Made by a program: the position numbers and the translations under genes. From Akkermansia muciniphila (GTDB lineage: Bacteria; Verrucomicrobiota; Verrucomicrobiia; Verrucomicrobiales; Akkermansiaceae), in contig CAMCUY010000010.1 in assembly GCA_945879075.1 (NCBI GenBank), positions 1 to 41,709 on the forward strand: 41,709 bases of DNA, given 5' to 3'. The notes under the pieces are model-generated. The model did not search any database, was not told the origin of the DNA, and saw nothing but the letters and a program-made list of their open reading frames with translations. This document shows, one piece after another, positions 16,717 through 25,295 of this stretch (its first letter is position 1; the number at the start of each line of letters is the position of its first letter).

Positions 16717-18105
16717 ATGCCCGAGATCACCGAAAAAGAACTTCCGCCTAACCTCAAGCCACTCTGGCTCAAAGCGCTCACGGCCGTCCAAACGTCCAAC
16801 ATTCCATACGGCATCACCCTGCTCCAAGCCGTTCTCAAAGACTGTCCCGGATTCCTCGACGGCCGGCGAATGCTCCGGACCTGCGAACTCCAGCTTGCCG
16901 GGAACACCAAGAAAAAAGGCGGCCTCTTCGGCATGTCGGGCGGAGGCATGGGAGTGATGAAACTGCAAGGACAGGCAAAAAAAGACCCCGAGGGCACCCT
17001 TCCCTTAATTGAAAAAGAATTGGAAAAAGATCCGCTCAACGATCAAGCCAACGACCTCCTCTTCGACACCTGTCTCAAGCTCGAACTTTACGCCACCGCC
17101 GCCTTCGCCCTCGAGACGATCCGCAAGGGTAACCCCGAAAACGCCAAGCTGCTTCACAAGCTCGCCGAGTTCTACATCATCCGCGATCAACCGCAACTGG
17201 CCTCGGAAGTTTACAACGACATCATCAAACACCACCCCACCGACGGCCCCGCGATCAAGGGCTCCAAGGACGCCTCCGCACGGGCCTCCATGCAGAAACA
17301 AAAATGGGATGAAAACGCCGACATGCGCTCGATCATGAAAAACTCCACCGAGTTTGAAGAACTCGAAAAAGCATCCCGCACCGGCCTCACCCGTGAGCAA
17401 CTCGAAGAACGTCGCGACAAAATCATCGAAAAATACAACGCGGACCCCAACCATCTCGCAACGGTTAAGGATCTCGCCGGCATCTACGAGCAACTCGAAG
17501 ACTGGCACAACGCCCACACCTTCTATAGCTGGGCCCACTCACTCAGCAATGGCGACGTCGCCCTCGCCACCAAGGCCTCCGCCATGAACGACCGCGCCCT
17601 TGAAACCGACATGAGAAATCTCGAAGCCGCCGCCGCCGCCGATCCGGAAAACGCGGAACTCAAGACCGCGCTCGACGCCCGCAAGGCCGACCGCATCGCC
17701 GAACAAGTGAAAGAAGCCCAAAAGCGCGTCGATCAAAACCCGACCGATCCCCAGCTTCGCTTCGAACTCGGCACCGCACTTTACAAGGCCGGCGAGTACA
17801 GCGCCGCCATTCCCCACCTCCAACAGGCGACGCGCAACCCGCACATCCGCACCAAGGTGCTACTCACACTGGCCCGCGCGTTCCGCGCCAAAGCCATGTT
17901 CGACCTTGCGATCAAACAGCTGTCAGACGCGCTCGCCGACCTCGTCGCGATGGACAACACCAAGAAGGAAGTCCTCTACGAAAAGGGGCTCATTCACTCC
18001 GAAGTCGGCGACAAACCATCCGCGCTCGATTGCTTCAAGCAAATCTACGAAGTCGATTACGGCTATCGCGACGTCGCCCAGCGCGTGGAATCATCCTACG
18101 CCTGA
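16717..18105 (+). CDS. Tetratricopeptide-repeat protein
   Basis: This 462-residue, probably cytoplasmic protein consists mainly of helical TPR units: residues ~85-160 (GTLPLIEKELEKDPLNDQAN onwards), ~235-300 and ~335-455, with a charged coiled-coil-like stretch (KNSTEFEELEKASRTG, LEERRDKIIEKY) in between. A Gly/Met-rich segment, GLFGMSGGGMGVM, sits near residue 70. TPR proteins act as scaffolds; the partner is unknown. Start ATG 16717 was chosen because the in-frame extension to 16549 is Ser/Pro/His-rich and unlike protein. It is followed by a strong terminator and is a single gene. Confidence 0.8.
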   Translation: MPEITEKELPPNLKPLWLKALTAVQTSNIPYGITLLQAVLKDCPGFLDGRRMLRTCELQLAGNTKKKGGLFGMSGGGMGVMKLQGQAKKDPEGTLPLIEKELEKDPLNDQANDLLFDTCLKLELYATAAFALETIRKGNPENAKLLHKLAEFYIIRDQPQLASEVYNDIIKHHPTDGPAIKGSKDASARASMQKQKWDENADMRSIMKNSTEFEELEKASRTGLTREQLEERRDKIIEKYNADPNHLATVKDLAGIYEQLEDWHNAHTFYSWAHSLSNGDVALATKASAMNDRALETDMRNLEAAAAADPENAELKTALDARKADRIAEQVKEAQKRVDQNPTDPQLRFELGTALYKAGEYSAAIPHLQQATRNPHIRTKVLLTLARAFRAKAMFDLAIKQLSDALADLVAMDNTKKEVLYEKGLIHSEVGDKPSALDCFKQIYEVDYGYRDVAQRVESSYA

Positions 18106-18114
18106 CCCATTGGA

Positions 18115-18154
18115 AAAAATCCGCCGCCCTTCCGCTTGGAGGGGCGGCGTTTTT
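18115..18154. terminator. Strong bidirectional intrinsic terminator
   Basis: A perfect 8-bp stem CGCCGCCC / GGGCGGCG (18122-18129 with 18142-18149) is flanked by an A run and TTTTT. It lies 10 bases after the TPR gene and also faces the end of the convergent gene at 18171. Confidence 0.85.
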
Positions 18155-18170
18155 GCAGAAGCGGTCCGCC

Positions 18171-19193
18171 TCAATTGAATTCATTGAAACCCTCGTCGAA
18201 AGGCACCTCGCCCACGACCCAGTCCTCGGCGACGACCTTCAGGATTTCAAATTGACGGGACTCCGCGCCCTCAACCCGCTGGATTTCCATGGTCGCGCGC
18301 CTCCCCCCATTTTCCCTCGAAAACATCCAGTCCAAGGCGGCGGCCTGGCGTGATCCGACTCTGCAATAACCCAACAGGAATTGCTCCGTGTCAGGCGAAG
18401 CCATCCGGTGACAGACCCATTGCTTGTCGTTCTTAAACGCGCCGTTATAGTAACTGTCCTTAGCGACATAAACCCTCACCCGGGCGAGAGCGGTGCCATT
18501 TTCGTGAATCTCGTTCCACGACGGCTTCACCACGCGGGCAAGTGCCTCGAAATCAACTTTCCATTTGCCGGCCGCATCGTGAGTGAGCAACGCTAACCTG
18601 GGAATCGGTCTTTCCACGCCCTTGAATTCAAGTAACACGCCGTCGACAGAAAGACCGTTCGCATCCATGCTGCTGAGCCAGGTGTAGCGCTCGATCACGC
18701 CGTCCACGGACTCCATGCCTGTCAGGAAATCCACCACTTCTAGCGGACTCGCAGCGCCAGAACGAAAAAAAACGTCAACTCTCTCAGGCTCCCGGACTGA
18801 TAGAGCCTGCTTGACCAAGGCAAGCGCCTCATCCTCCGACGGCGAGGCAAATTGCGAGACCACCCGTTCCCCTCGGCGAGGTTCTGATGATACTTTTCCG
18901 GCACTGCTGCCGCCTGATTTCATCTTCGGAACCAGCCACAGAAAAATCACCACCAGCAAGGACACCACCGCCAGTCCGCAAATAGTCACCGACCACCCCT
19001 GGACCAGCTTCTTGTGATATCCCCCCCCCCGGTTGCCCCGGTTGCCGTCGCCGCCCTTTCGACTGCGCCTGCGCCTCTGCTTCGGCAAGCCCGTGCCACG
19101 CATCCGTTCGACTCTTCCCAAGCTGGGTGCATCACCCAGCGCCCGGCTGGCAGAGTAGGGCTGCACGGAACGCCTGACATCCTTGGATTTCAT
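18171..19193 (-). CDS. Single-pass membrane protein of unknown function with homopolymer tract
   Basis: I do not recognise this 340-residue protein. Residues 1-65 are basic and disordered, rich in Arg, Gly and Lys (KQRRRRSRKGGDGNRG). A membrane helix spans ~68-88 (SVTICGLAVVSLLVVIFLWL). The rest is a soluble, presumably periplasmic alpha/beta domain. A run of ten G in the coding strand encodes part of the RGGG just before the helix. The ATG at 19193 was chosen because it starts 26 bases after the lipoprotein gene in the same direction; an upstream extension to 19280 would overlap that gene. The two probably form an operon. Confidence 0.65.
   Translation of the reverse strand: MKSKDVRRSVQPYSASRALGDAPSLGRVERMRGTGLPKQRRRRSRKGGDGNRGNRGGGYHKKLVQGWSVTICGLAVVSLLVVIFLWLVPKMKSGGSSAGKVSSEPRRGERVVSQFASPSEDEALALVKQALSVREPERVDVFFRSGAASPLEVVDFLTGMESVDGVIERYTWLSSMDANGLSVDGVLLEFKGVERPIPRLALLTHDAAGKWKVDFEALARVVKPSWNEIHENGTALARVRVYVAKDSYYNGAFKNDKQWVCHRMASPDTEQFLLGYCRVGSRQAAALDWMFSRENGGRRATMEIQRVEGAESRQFEILKVVAEDWVVGEVPFDEGFNEFN
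19021..19030. repeat. Ten-base C homopolymer (G10 in the coding strand)
   Basis: Ten consecutive C on the plus strand lie inside the 5' third of the membrane-protein gene, upstream of its membrane helix. The frame is intact at ten. Loss or gain of one base would truncate the protein before the membrane segment. It is also a likely site for sequencing error. Confidence 0.9.
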
Positions 19194-19219
19194 AGGTAGC
19201 TGGGAGTAGGTAATGGCGC

Positions 19220-19723
19220 TCAGCGGGGAATCATTGTGATCCGGAAACGATCGTAGCGATCGTCCGGCCGGAACAGCCATCCCGGCTGGCGATCCAGCGC
19301 CTCGTATCCCGTCAGCATGAATTCGGGCAGAAACTGGTTACTGTTCGGCTCATACGCCTGCTGGCCGGTATAGTATCCGCGGAGACGATAATCGGTATTG
19401 TTGTCGGAAGCATAGCGCTGGCCGGGCGCGCCGTCCTCGGAAAACCGGTCGGGACTTTTTTTCTTATCCTCCCGCATAATCACCAGCTTGGCCCGGCTCC
19501 ATGGCTGCCGGGGCTGGCGAACGTAACCCCAGAATCGGGTCTTTTCCACGAAATAGCGACGGCCATAGAAAAAGTCGCCGGTCGGTTCGCTGGCGATCTT
19601 TGCACTCCTCTCCTCGACGCACGGTCCCCCCAGATTACCGCCTCCCATCGATAATGGGCCACACTGGGTGAGCAGCGAACACAAGGCACTGATAATGATG
19701 ACATGGTTTATTGAAATCGCCAC
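19220..19723 (-). CDS. Small exported protein, probable lipoprotein
   Basis: The start is GTG. A hydrophobic N-terminus (HVIIISALCSLLTQC) ends in a lipobox-like LLTQC with Cys21; the Gln before Cys is unusual, so Sec type I cleavage is an alternative. The mature 145 residues are rich in Tyr, Arg, Gln and Asp (FFYGRRYFVEKTRFWGYVRQ) and look beta-structured. No family recognised. The gene precedes the membrane-protein gene by 26 bases on the same strand, so both probably work together in the envelope. Confidence 0.65.
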   Translation of the reverse strand: MAISINHVIIISALCSLLTQCGPLSMGGGNLGGPCVEERSAKIASEPTGDFFYGRRYFVEKTRFWGYVRQPRQPWSRAKLVIMREDKKKSPDRFSEDGAPGQRYASDNNTDYRLRGYYTGQQAYEPNSNQFLPEFMLTGYEALDRQPGWLFRPDDRYDRFRITMIPR

Positions 19724-19842
19724 TGGCGAAACGTAGAAGCCTGCTTCTTTCCTGCAAGCTCACAAAGCGAAAAACACGGGATATGTTTCATCCCTCGATT
19801 TCCCCGCTTGGCAGGCATCCGAGATAGCCCGACAATTCCGCA

Positions 19843-20697
19843 ATGCCACGCATCCTCATCACCCTAGGAGATCCCGCCGGCGTCGGCCCGGAAGTCATCG
19901 ACCTCGCGCTGGCCTCCCATCAGCTCCCCCGCGGATTTGAAATCGAAATTCTAGGCGACCGAAGCGCGGGAACCCCCGGAAAACCCGACGCCCGCTCCGC
20001 CGCCGCCGCACTCGCCGCCTTGGACGAGGCTGTCCGCCAATTGAAAAACGGCACCGCCGACGCGGTCGTCACCGGCCCCGTTGCGAAAGAGGGCTTGCAG
20101 TCGCTGGGCTTCCCCTTCCCCGGCCAGACCGAATATTTCGCCGCTGCCTTCGGCGTCAGGAATTACGGAATGCTGCTCACCGGGGCTACTCTCACCGTAG
20201 GTCTCGCGACCATTCACGAGCCGCTCGCCAAAGTGCCGGAGTTACTCACTGTCGAGCGCATCACCCGGATCGGCACGCTCACTGCAGAATTCCTCAAGCG
20301 CCGCGGCGTCCACCAACCCCGGATCGCCGTCGCCGGACTCAATCCCCACGCCGGAGAAAACGGTGCGTTCGGCGATGAGGAAATCCGCATCATCCGGCCC
20401 GCGATCGACCAACTGAACCAAGCGGGAACGGCAATCTTCAGCGGCCCCGCGGTTCCTGACGCGATTTTCCGCGATGCCGCCCAAGGCCGCTTCGACGCCG
20501 TGCTCGCCATGTATCACGACCAAGGCCTCATCCCGCTCAAGCTGCTCGACTTCGACACCGCCGTGAACGTCACCCTCGGCCTGCCCAAGCCGCGCACCAG
20601 CCCGGATCACGGCACCGCCTTTTCCATCGCCGGGAAAAACCTCGCCAGCCCATCCTCGGTGATCGCCGCCATCCGCCTCGCCTGCGAACTCGCCTAA
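19843..20697 (+). CDS. pdxA: 4-hydroxythreonine-4-phosphate dehydrogenase
   Basis: PdxA oxidises 4-phosphohydroxy-L-threonine in the DXP-dependent pathway to pyridoxal phosphate. The LITLGDPAGVGPEV start, VAGLNPHAGENG, AMYHDQGLIPLK and RTSPDHGTAF contain the conserved metal-binding histidines and the phosphate-binding residues. At 284 residues it is shorter than E. coli PdxA (~330): the N-terminal half after GDRSAG lacks a stretch, while the active-site half is complete. The stop overlaps the convergent MFS gene by 4 bases. PdxJ is not in the window. Confidence 0.93.
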   Translation: MPRILITLGDPAGVGPEVIDLALASHQLPRGFEIEILGDRSAGTPGKPDARSAAAALAALDEAVRQLKNGTADAVVTGPVAKEGLQSLGFPFPGQTEYFAAAFGVRNYGMLLTGATLTVGLATIHEPLAKVPELLTVERITRIGTLTAEFLKRRGVHQPRIAVAGLNPHAGENGAFGDEEIRIIRPAIDQLNQAGTAIFSGPAVPDAIFRDAAQGRFDAVLAMYHDQGLIPLKLLDFDTAVNVTLGLPKPRTSPDHGTAFSIAGKNLASPSSVIAAIRLACELA

Positions 20698-21920
20698 CCG
20701 GCTTGGCGACTCCCCAGCCCGCGGTAAAACACCCCGAAAATCACGAAACACAGCGCGATCATCGCGGCAAGGATGGCCCAGAATTCCATCCATCCCTGAC
20801 CGTCAGCGGTGACACAACGGTTCCGCAGCCACCCGCAAATCAAGGCTCCGGCCAGCGGTCCGAGCCCCCCGGAAACCAATCCCAGCAATCCCTGCGCCTG
20901 CCCCTTGAGCCCCGGATCCACCCGCCGATCCAGAAACACCTGCGCCGTGATGAAGAAAAAGGTATAACACATCCCATGCAGCGCGATTCCACCGATGTGC
21001 CAGCTGATCGAGCCGCTCGCCCCCGCGTAAGCACTCATGCCGAAGCGCAACACGGATAAACCAAGCGCCCACAGCAACACCGCTTTCACCCGAAACCGCA
21101 CCATCACCGATCCCACCAGCAACATCGCGGCAACTTCCGTCAGCTGGGCAATCGTCATCGTCGCGGTGGAATGCCGGTCTCCCAGGACTTTGAGCAGTTC
21201 GGGCGCATACATGTAGAATGCGGATAGAGGCACGGAAAACAAAGCCGTCACCACGAAGAACACCCGGTAATCCCGCTCCTTCATCAACCTGAACGCGTCC
21301 AGACCGAGGCGACTCTTCCAGGAAATCCCCCTGCCCAAAGGAGGCGTGTGCGGCAGCATGAACGCCAGCAGCCCGCCTAGCAGACGCGTCGCGGCCGAGG
21401 CGTAGCCCGCCACCGGGCTGGTGTCCGCACGCAGCACGTAACTGGTGATCAGGCCGCCCGCCATCCACCCCACCGTCGCCCCGAGCCTAACCAGCGGGAA
21501 CTGGCGTTCGCCGTGCTTGAGATTCGTCAGGGAAATCGTCGCCAGAAGTCCCCATGAAGGGGCGGAGAAAAGCGAGTAGGCCCCTAGCAGAGTGACGAAC
21601 CACCATGGATTCCAACCCGCATCCAGAGCCGCGAACGCCGCGAAAAGCGCGCCGGAACTGATCAACGTGCTCCAGGCAAACAACCGGTTCGCCGCGACCC
21701 GCTGGTCCGCCAGCGCGCCGCCGATCAATGGCGACACCAGCGCGCAGAGCGGCGGCACCACGAAGACAATCGCCACCCAGCCATGAAGCTCGCGGGCCTT
21801 CAGGATATTCGTCAGCGCCGGCAACCAAAACCCCGGCGTCATTCCGTGCAAAAAAAACACGATCCAAAGCCATCCGAAAACCGACCCCGGCCTGTTCCTG
21901 ATTTCCGATTCGCCCTGCAC
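20694..21920 (-). CDS. Major facilitator superfamily transporter, NupG/nucleoside-symporter-like
   Basis: This 408-residue integral membrane protein has about 12 hydrophobic helices in two six-helix halves with a central cytoplasmic loop (near RLGLDAFRLMKERDYR, residues ~210-225). Helix order and the early LPALTNILKA and SPLIGGALADQR segments resemble the nucleoside:H+ symporter branch of MFS. The substrate cannot be read from sequence. The start is GTG. There is no linked nucleoside-catabolism gene. It ends 4 bases into pdxA, convergently. Confidence 0.8.
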   Translation of the reverse strand: MQGESEIRNRPGSVFGWLWIVFFLHGMTPGFWLPALTNILKARELHGWVAIVFVVPPLCALVSPLIGGALADQRVAANRLFAWSTLISSGALFAAFAALDAGWNPWWFVTLLGAYSLFSAPSWGLLATISLTNLKHGERQFPLVRLGATVGWMAGGLITSYVLRADTSPVAGYASAATRLLGGLLAFMLPHTPPLGRGISWKSRLGLDAFRLMKERDYRVFFVVTALFSVPLSAFYMYAPELLKVLGDRHSTATMTIAQLTEVAAMLLVGSVMVRFRVKAVLLWALGLSVLRFGMSAYAGASGSISWHIGGIALHGMCYTFFFITAQVFLDRRVDPGLKGQAQGLLGLVSGGLGPLAGALICGWLRNRCVTADGQGWMEFWAILAAMIALCFVIFGVFYRGLGSRQAG

Positions 21921-22089
21921 GCGAGGGAATTAGACCCCCGACTCGAGAATTGCCAGCGGGATATGGCAGCTACCCTCAAGGATTCGAGGTGTTTGCCTCC
22001 ATTCAAGCTGCCGAACCCGCCTCGAAACGAATGTTGGACAGCCTGATTCCAAATGATATGGATAAGTCATCTGCCAAACAGGCAAAATC

Positions 22090-22458
22090 ATGAACCTCGC
22101 GCTCCACATTGCCTCATTAGTCGCGGCCCTCGCGCTGGCCTCCTGCGCCGCCGTCAAGCAGGCCGGCCAAGGGTCACTGGCCTTCGTTCAGAAGACCAAC
22201 TCCGCCACCACCAGCAAGGTTACCCAGCTATCGGAAATGGCCGTCAACAGGATCAATCCGCCTGCAGTCAAAATCGTCGAGGTGCGTGAAAAGGATCTGA
22301 AAAAACTGCCGACCGGCCACGAAAAGGCGCTCGCCTTTGAAAACACCCGCAAGCGCGGCTTTTGGTTCTTTAACGGTCCCGTGGACTTCACCGAGCCCAC
22401 CCTGCCGCAGCCCGGTGGTGAAACCGACGGCAGCCTGTTGCCGCCGAAAACCCCGTGA
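22090..22458 (+). CDS. Small lipoprotein of unknown function
   Basis: A 122-residue protein with a signal peptide and a good lipobox LALASC (Cys19), so it is probably lipid-anchored. The mature part is hydrophilic and ends in a Pro/Gly-rich tail. No family recognised. Its stop codon lies in a GTGA at the 5' edge of the downstream carboxypeptidase frame, so the two genes are almost certainly co-transcribed, which suggests a cell-wall role. Confidence 0.7.
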   Translation: MNLALHIASLVAALALASCAAVKQAGQGSLAFVQKTNSATTSKVTQLSEMAVNRINPPAVKIVEVREKDLKKLPTGHEKALAFENTRKRGFWFFNGPVDFTEPTLPQPGGETDGSLLPPKTP

Positions 22459-22508
22459 TCCATGGATTCCCGCGAACACCTCATTCCCGGCTTGAAGCCC
22501 GCGCGCTG

Positions 22509-23426
22509 ATGAGAATGATCCCCCGCATGTCACGGTTTCCTTGCGCCCGCCTTTTCGCACTCGCCTTCACCGGTGCGCTGATTACTTCCTGCGGTGGAAA
22601 TCCCCCGCCTCGCCCCCCCAAAGCCATTCCCGCCGCCGGGGGCGGTCAACCGGTCCACGTCGCCGCCATTCCGAAGAATGCCCCGCCTCCAGTCGCCGCC
22701 GAGAGCGCCATCGTCATCGACGTCGTCAGCGGCCGCGTCCTCTATGCCAAAAACGCCGATGCGCCCCGCGCAGTCGCCAGCACCCAGAAAATCGTCACCG
22801 CCCTCTGTGTCCTCGATGCCGGAAATATCGACAAGCCTGTCACCATCCAACCCATCGACGGTGCCTGCGAACCCACCAACCTCAACCTCAAGCCCGGCGA
22901 CGTTTATCCCCGCCGCGAATTGACCAAGGTGCTGATGGTGAAGAGCGCCAACGACGTCGCCCGCGCCCTCGCCCGCGATGTCGGCGGCAGCCAGGAATCC
23001 TTCGCCCTCCTCATGAACCAAAAGGCCGCCTCGCTCGGCATGAGAAACTCGAATTTCATCAACCCGAACGGACTGCCGAACGCTGGCCAATATTCCACCG
23101 CACGCGACATGGCCATCGCCGCCCGCGCCGCCTACCGCAGCCCGCTGATCCGCTCCTTCACCGCCACCAAATCCTTCACCTTCCGCTTTAACGACGGCCG
23201 CACCCGCTTCATCGAAAACACCAACCGCCTGCTCAAAACCGTCCCCTACTGCGACGGCCTGAAAACCGGCACCACCAACGCCGCCGGCCGCTGCCTCGTC
23301 TGCAGCGGCTCGCTCAACGGGCGCTCCGTCATCGTCGTCGTGCTGAAATCCACCACGCCGAACGTCTGGAAAGACTCCAGCAAACTGCTCGCCTGGGCAC
23401 TCGAGCGTCCCGCTTCCGGCTCCTAA
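22509..23426 (+). CDS. Serine-type D-Ala-D-Ala carboxypeptidase (S11, PBP5/6 type)
   Basis: This enzyme trims the terminal D-Ala from peptidoglycan stem peptides in the periplasm. All three active-site motifs are present: SxxK as STQK, SxN as SAN, and KTG as LKTGTT. The N-terminus is a signal peptide with lipobox LITSC, so it is probably a lipoprotein instead of having the C-terminal amphipathic anchor of PBP5. The start could be ATG 22509, 22515 or 22527, or GTG 22455 overlapping the upstream lipoprotein stop; I prefer the ATGs because they give a normal-length signal peptide. bioF begins 19 bases downstream. Confidence 0.9.
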   Translation: MRMIPRMSRFPCARLFALAFTGALITSCGGNPPPRPPKAIPAAGGGQPVHVAAIPKNAPPPVAAESAIVIDVVSGRVLYAKNADAPRAVASTQKIVTALCVLDAGNIDKPVTIQPIDGACEPTNLNLKPGDVYPRRELTKVLMVKSANDVARALARDVGGSQESFALLMNQKAASLGMRNSNFINPNGLPNAGQYSTARDMAIAARAAYRSPLIRSFTATKSFTFRFNDGRTRFIENTNRLLKTVPYCDGLKTGTTNAAGRCLVCSGSLNGRSVIVVVLKSTTPNVWKDSSKLLAWALERPASGS

Positions 23427-23445
23427 ACGACTCCCGCCGCCCCGC

Positions 23446-24567
23446 ATGCCCAGCCCCGCCGAGTCCCTCCGCCAACTTGCGGCCGAGGGCTTGCTGCGTG
23501 GCCAGCGCCCGCTCGACTCACCCGCCGGCGCCCAAGTCATTCGCGACGGCCGCACCCTCTGGAACTTCGCATCCAACGACTATCTCGGCCTCGCCCGCCA
23601 TCCGCAAATCGAGGCGGCGCTCATCGATGGTGTGCAGCGTTTCGGCGCCGGCGCCGCCGCGTCCCGGCTCGTCTGCGGCACCCTGCCGCCGCACCGACTG
23701 CTAGAATTGGCGCTCGCCGAGGCAAAGCAATCCGCAGCCGCCCTCACCTTCTCCTCCGGCTTCGCCACCGCGCTCGGCGTGATCCCCGCCGTCGTCGGCA
23801 AATCCGACTTCGTCTTCCTCGACAAGCTGTCCCACGCCTGCCTCGTCGATGCCGCCCGCCTCTCCGGCGCCACCCTCCGCGTCTTCCCCCACAATAACAT
23901 GGGTAAGTTAGAGCGCCTGCTCGTTTCCACCCGGGCGAAATCACCCGCCGCCCGCATCCTCGTCGCCACCGAATCCGTCTTCAGCATGGACGGCGACCTC
24001 TGCCCGCTCCGCGAAATCGTCAACCTGACAGAAACCCACGACGCCCTTCTCCTGCTGGATGAAGCCCACGGCTTCGGCGTCCTCGGCGAGCACGGCATGG
24101 GTCTCGCCGAGCAGGAAAACCTCCAGCAGCGCATCACCTTCCAAATGGGCACGCTCAGCAAGGCCGCCGGGCTGTCCGGCGGCTACCTCGCCGCATCCCG
24201 CGACTGGATCGACCTGCTCACCAACCGCGCCCGCTCGTTCATCTACTCCACCGCGCCGCCGCCCGCGCTGGCGCACGCGGCCATCGCCTCGCTCACACTC
24301 ATCCGTTCCGCCGAAGGCAAATCCCTCCGCACGAAACTTCAGCAAAACATCGCCCGCCTCGCTTCGCAATCCACACCCATCATCCCAAAGGTGTTAGGCA
24401 GCAACGAGGCCGCGCTCGCCGCCGCCGCAGATCTTGAACAAGCCGGATTCCTCGTTCCCGCCATCCGCTACCCCACCGTTCCCCGCGGCACCGCCCGCCT
24501 GCGGATCAGCCTCTCGGCCGCGCACTCGGCCGAAGCCATCCTTCGGCTGGCCGCCAAGCTCGACTAA
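23446..24567 (+). CDS. bioF: 8-amino-7-oxononanoate synthase (or close alpha-oxoamine synthase)
   Basis: A PLP-dependent alpha-oxoamine synthase that condenses an acyl thioester with an amino acid; BioF uses pimeloyl-ACP/CoA and alanine for biotin. WNFASNDYLGLARHP, the SGFATALGVI region, SVFSMDGDL, LLLDEAHGFGVLG (Asp and His contacting PLP) and the lysine in MGTLSKAAGLSGGY are all present. The 373-residue length fits BioF. No other bio gene is linked, so the closely related CoA ligase (Kbl) or serine palmitoyltransferase branch is possible, but the sequence is closest in my judgement to BioF. Confidence 0.88.
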   Translation: MPSPAESLRQLAAEGLLRGQRPLDSPAGAQVIRDGRTLWNFASNDYLGLARHPQIEAALIDGVQRFGAGAAASRLVCGTLPPHRLLELALAEAKQSAAALTFSSGFATALGVIPAVVGKSDFVFLDKLSHACLVDAARLSGATLRVFPHNNMGKLERLLVSTRAKSPAARILVATESVFSMDGDLCPLREIVNLTETHDALLLLDEAHGFGVLGEHGMGLAEQENLQQRITFQMGTLSKAAGLSGGYLAASRDWIDLLTNRARSFIYSTAPPPALAHAAIASLTLIRSAEGKSLRTKLQQNIARLASQSTPIIPKVLGSNEAALAAAADLEQAGFLVPAIRYPTVPRGTARLRISLSAAHSAEAILRLAAKLD

Positions 24568-24699
24568 ACGGGAACGATCTCCGGCACCCCGTGGGCAACG
24601 GCGCGGCGGCAACTGACGATTCTTCGCCGCGGCCTCTCGATGATTTGCGTTTCGATCGTTTCGATGCGATGGTTGCCAGAACCATAATCCCCCATCATC

Positions 24700-25221
24700 A
24701 TGAAACGTCATAAAAACACGCTCACGGATACTCTTACCGTGTATCCCACTCAGAATGATCTCCCGCTCGACCAACGCACCGAGCTCAACGCGCTGATGAA
24801 CCTGCGCCTCGCGTCCGCCGTCGACCTGCAACTCCAGATGAAGCAGGCGCATTGGAATGTCAAAGGCCCGAGCTTCATCGGCTTGCACAAGCTCTTCGAC
24901 GAGATCGACGAAGCCGTCGAGGAATACGTGGACATGATCGCCGAGCGCATCGTCCAACTCGGCGGCATCGCCGAAGGAACCGTCCGCATAGCAGCCCGTC
25001 GCACGCACCTCGACGAATATCCGCTCGACCTCTCGGAAGGCATGGCCCACGTCAGCGCGGTGGCCGCCGCACTCGCCACCTTCGGCAAGGAAGCCCGCAC
25101 CACCATCGAGGAAGCCAACGCCTTCGACGATGCTGACACCGCCGACCTCTTTACCGAGGTTTCCCGCGGCATCGACAAGTGGCTATGGTTCGTCGAGGCC
25201 CACTCCCACGCCATCACCTGA
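24700..25221 (+). CDS. dps: Dps family ferritin-like DNA protection protein
   Basis: Dps forms a 12-subunit cage that oxidises and stores iron and shields DNA under stress. The ferroxidase residues are present in QAHWNVKGPSFIGLHKLFDEI (His, Asp, Glu between residues ~50 and 72), with the conserved KWLWFVEAH near the C-terminus. The 173-residue length is normal, with a short basic N-terminus (MKRHKN). The 132-base upstream region has a GC-rich hairpin without a T run (24602-24631) and a direct repeat TTTCGAT (24650 and 24659) that might be regulatory. Confidence 0.93.
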   Translation: MKRHKNTLTDTLTVYPTQNDLPLDQRTELNALMNLRLASAVDLQLQMKQAHWNVKGPSFIGLHKLFDEIDEAVEEYVDMIAERIVQLGGIAEGTVRIAARRTHLDEYPLDLSEGMAHVSAVAAALATFGKEARTTIEEANAFDDADTADLFTEVSRGIDKWLWFVEAHSHAIT

Positions 25222-25295
25222 TTGCCGTCCTTCTCCTTCCTCACCTCGAACAAATCGATCGCTGCGAGCTGGTCGCTGTCCTTGCCGTTCCGGAA

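Noticed and set aside
25179..25295. Earlier start for psd inside dps
   Set aside because: The added residues overlap dps and do not fit the family; ATG 25296 is followed by recognisable Psd sequence.
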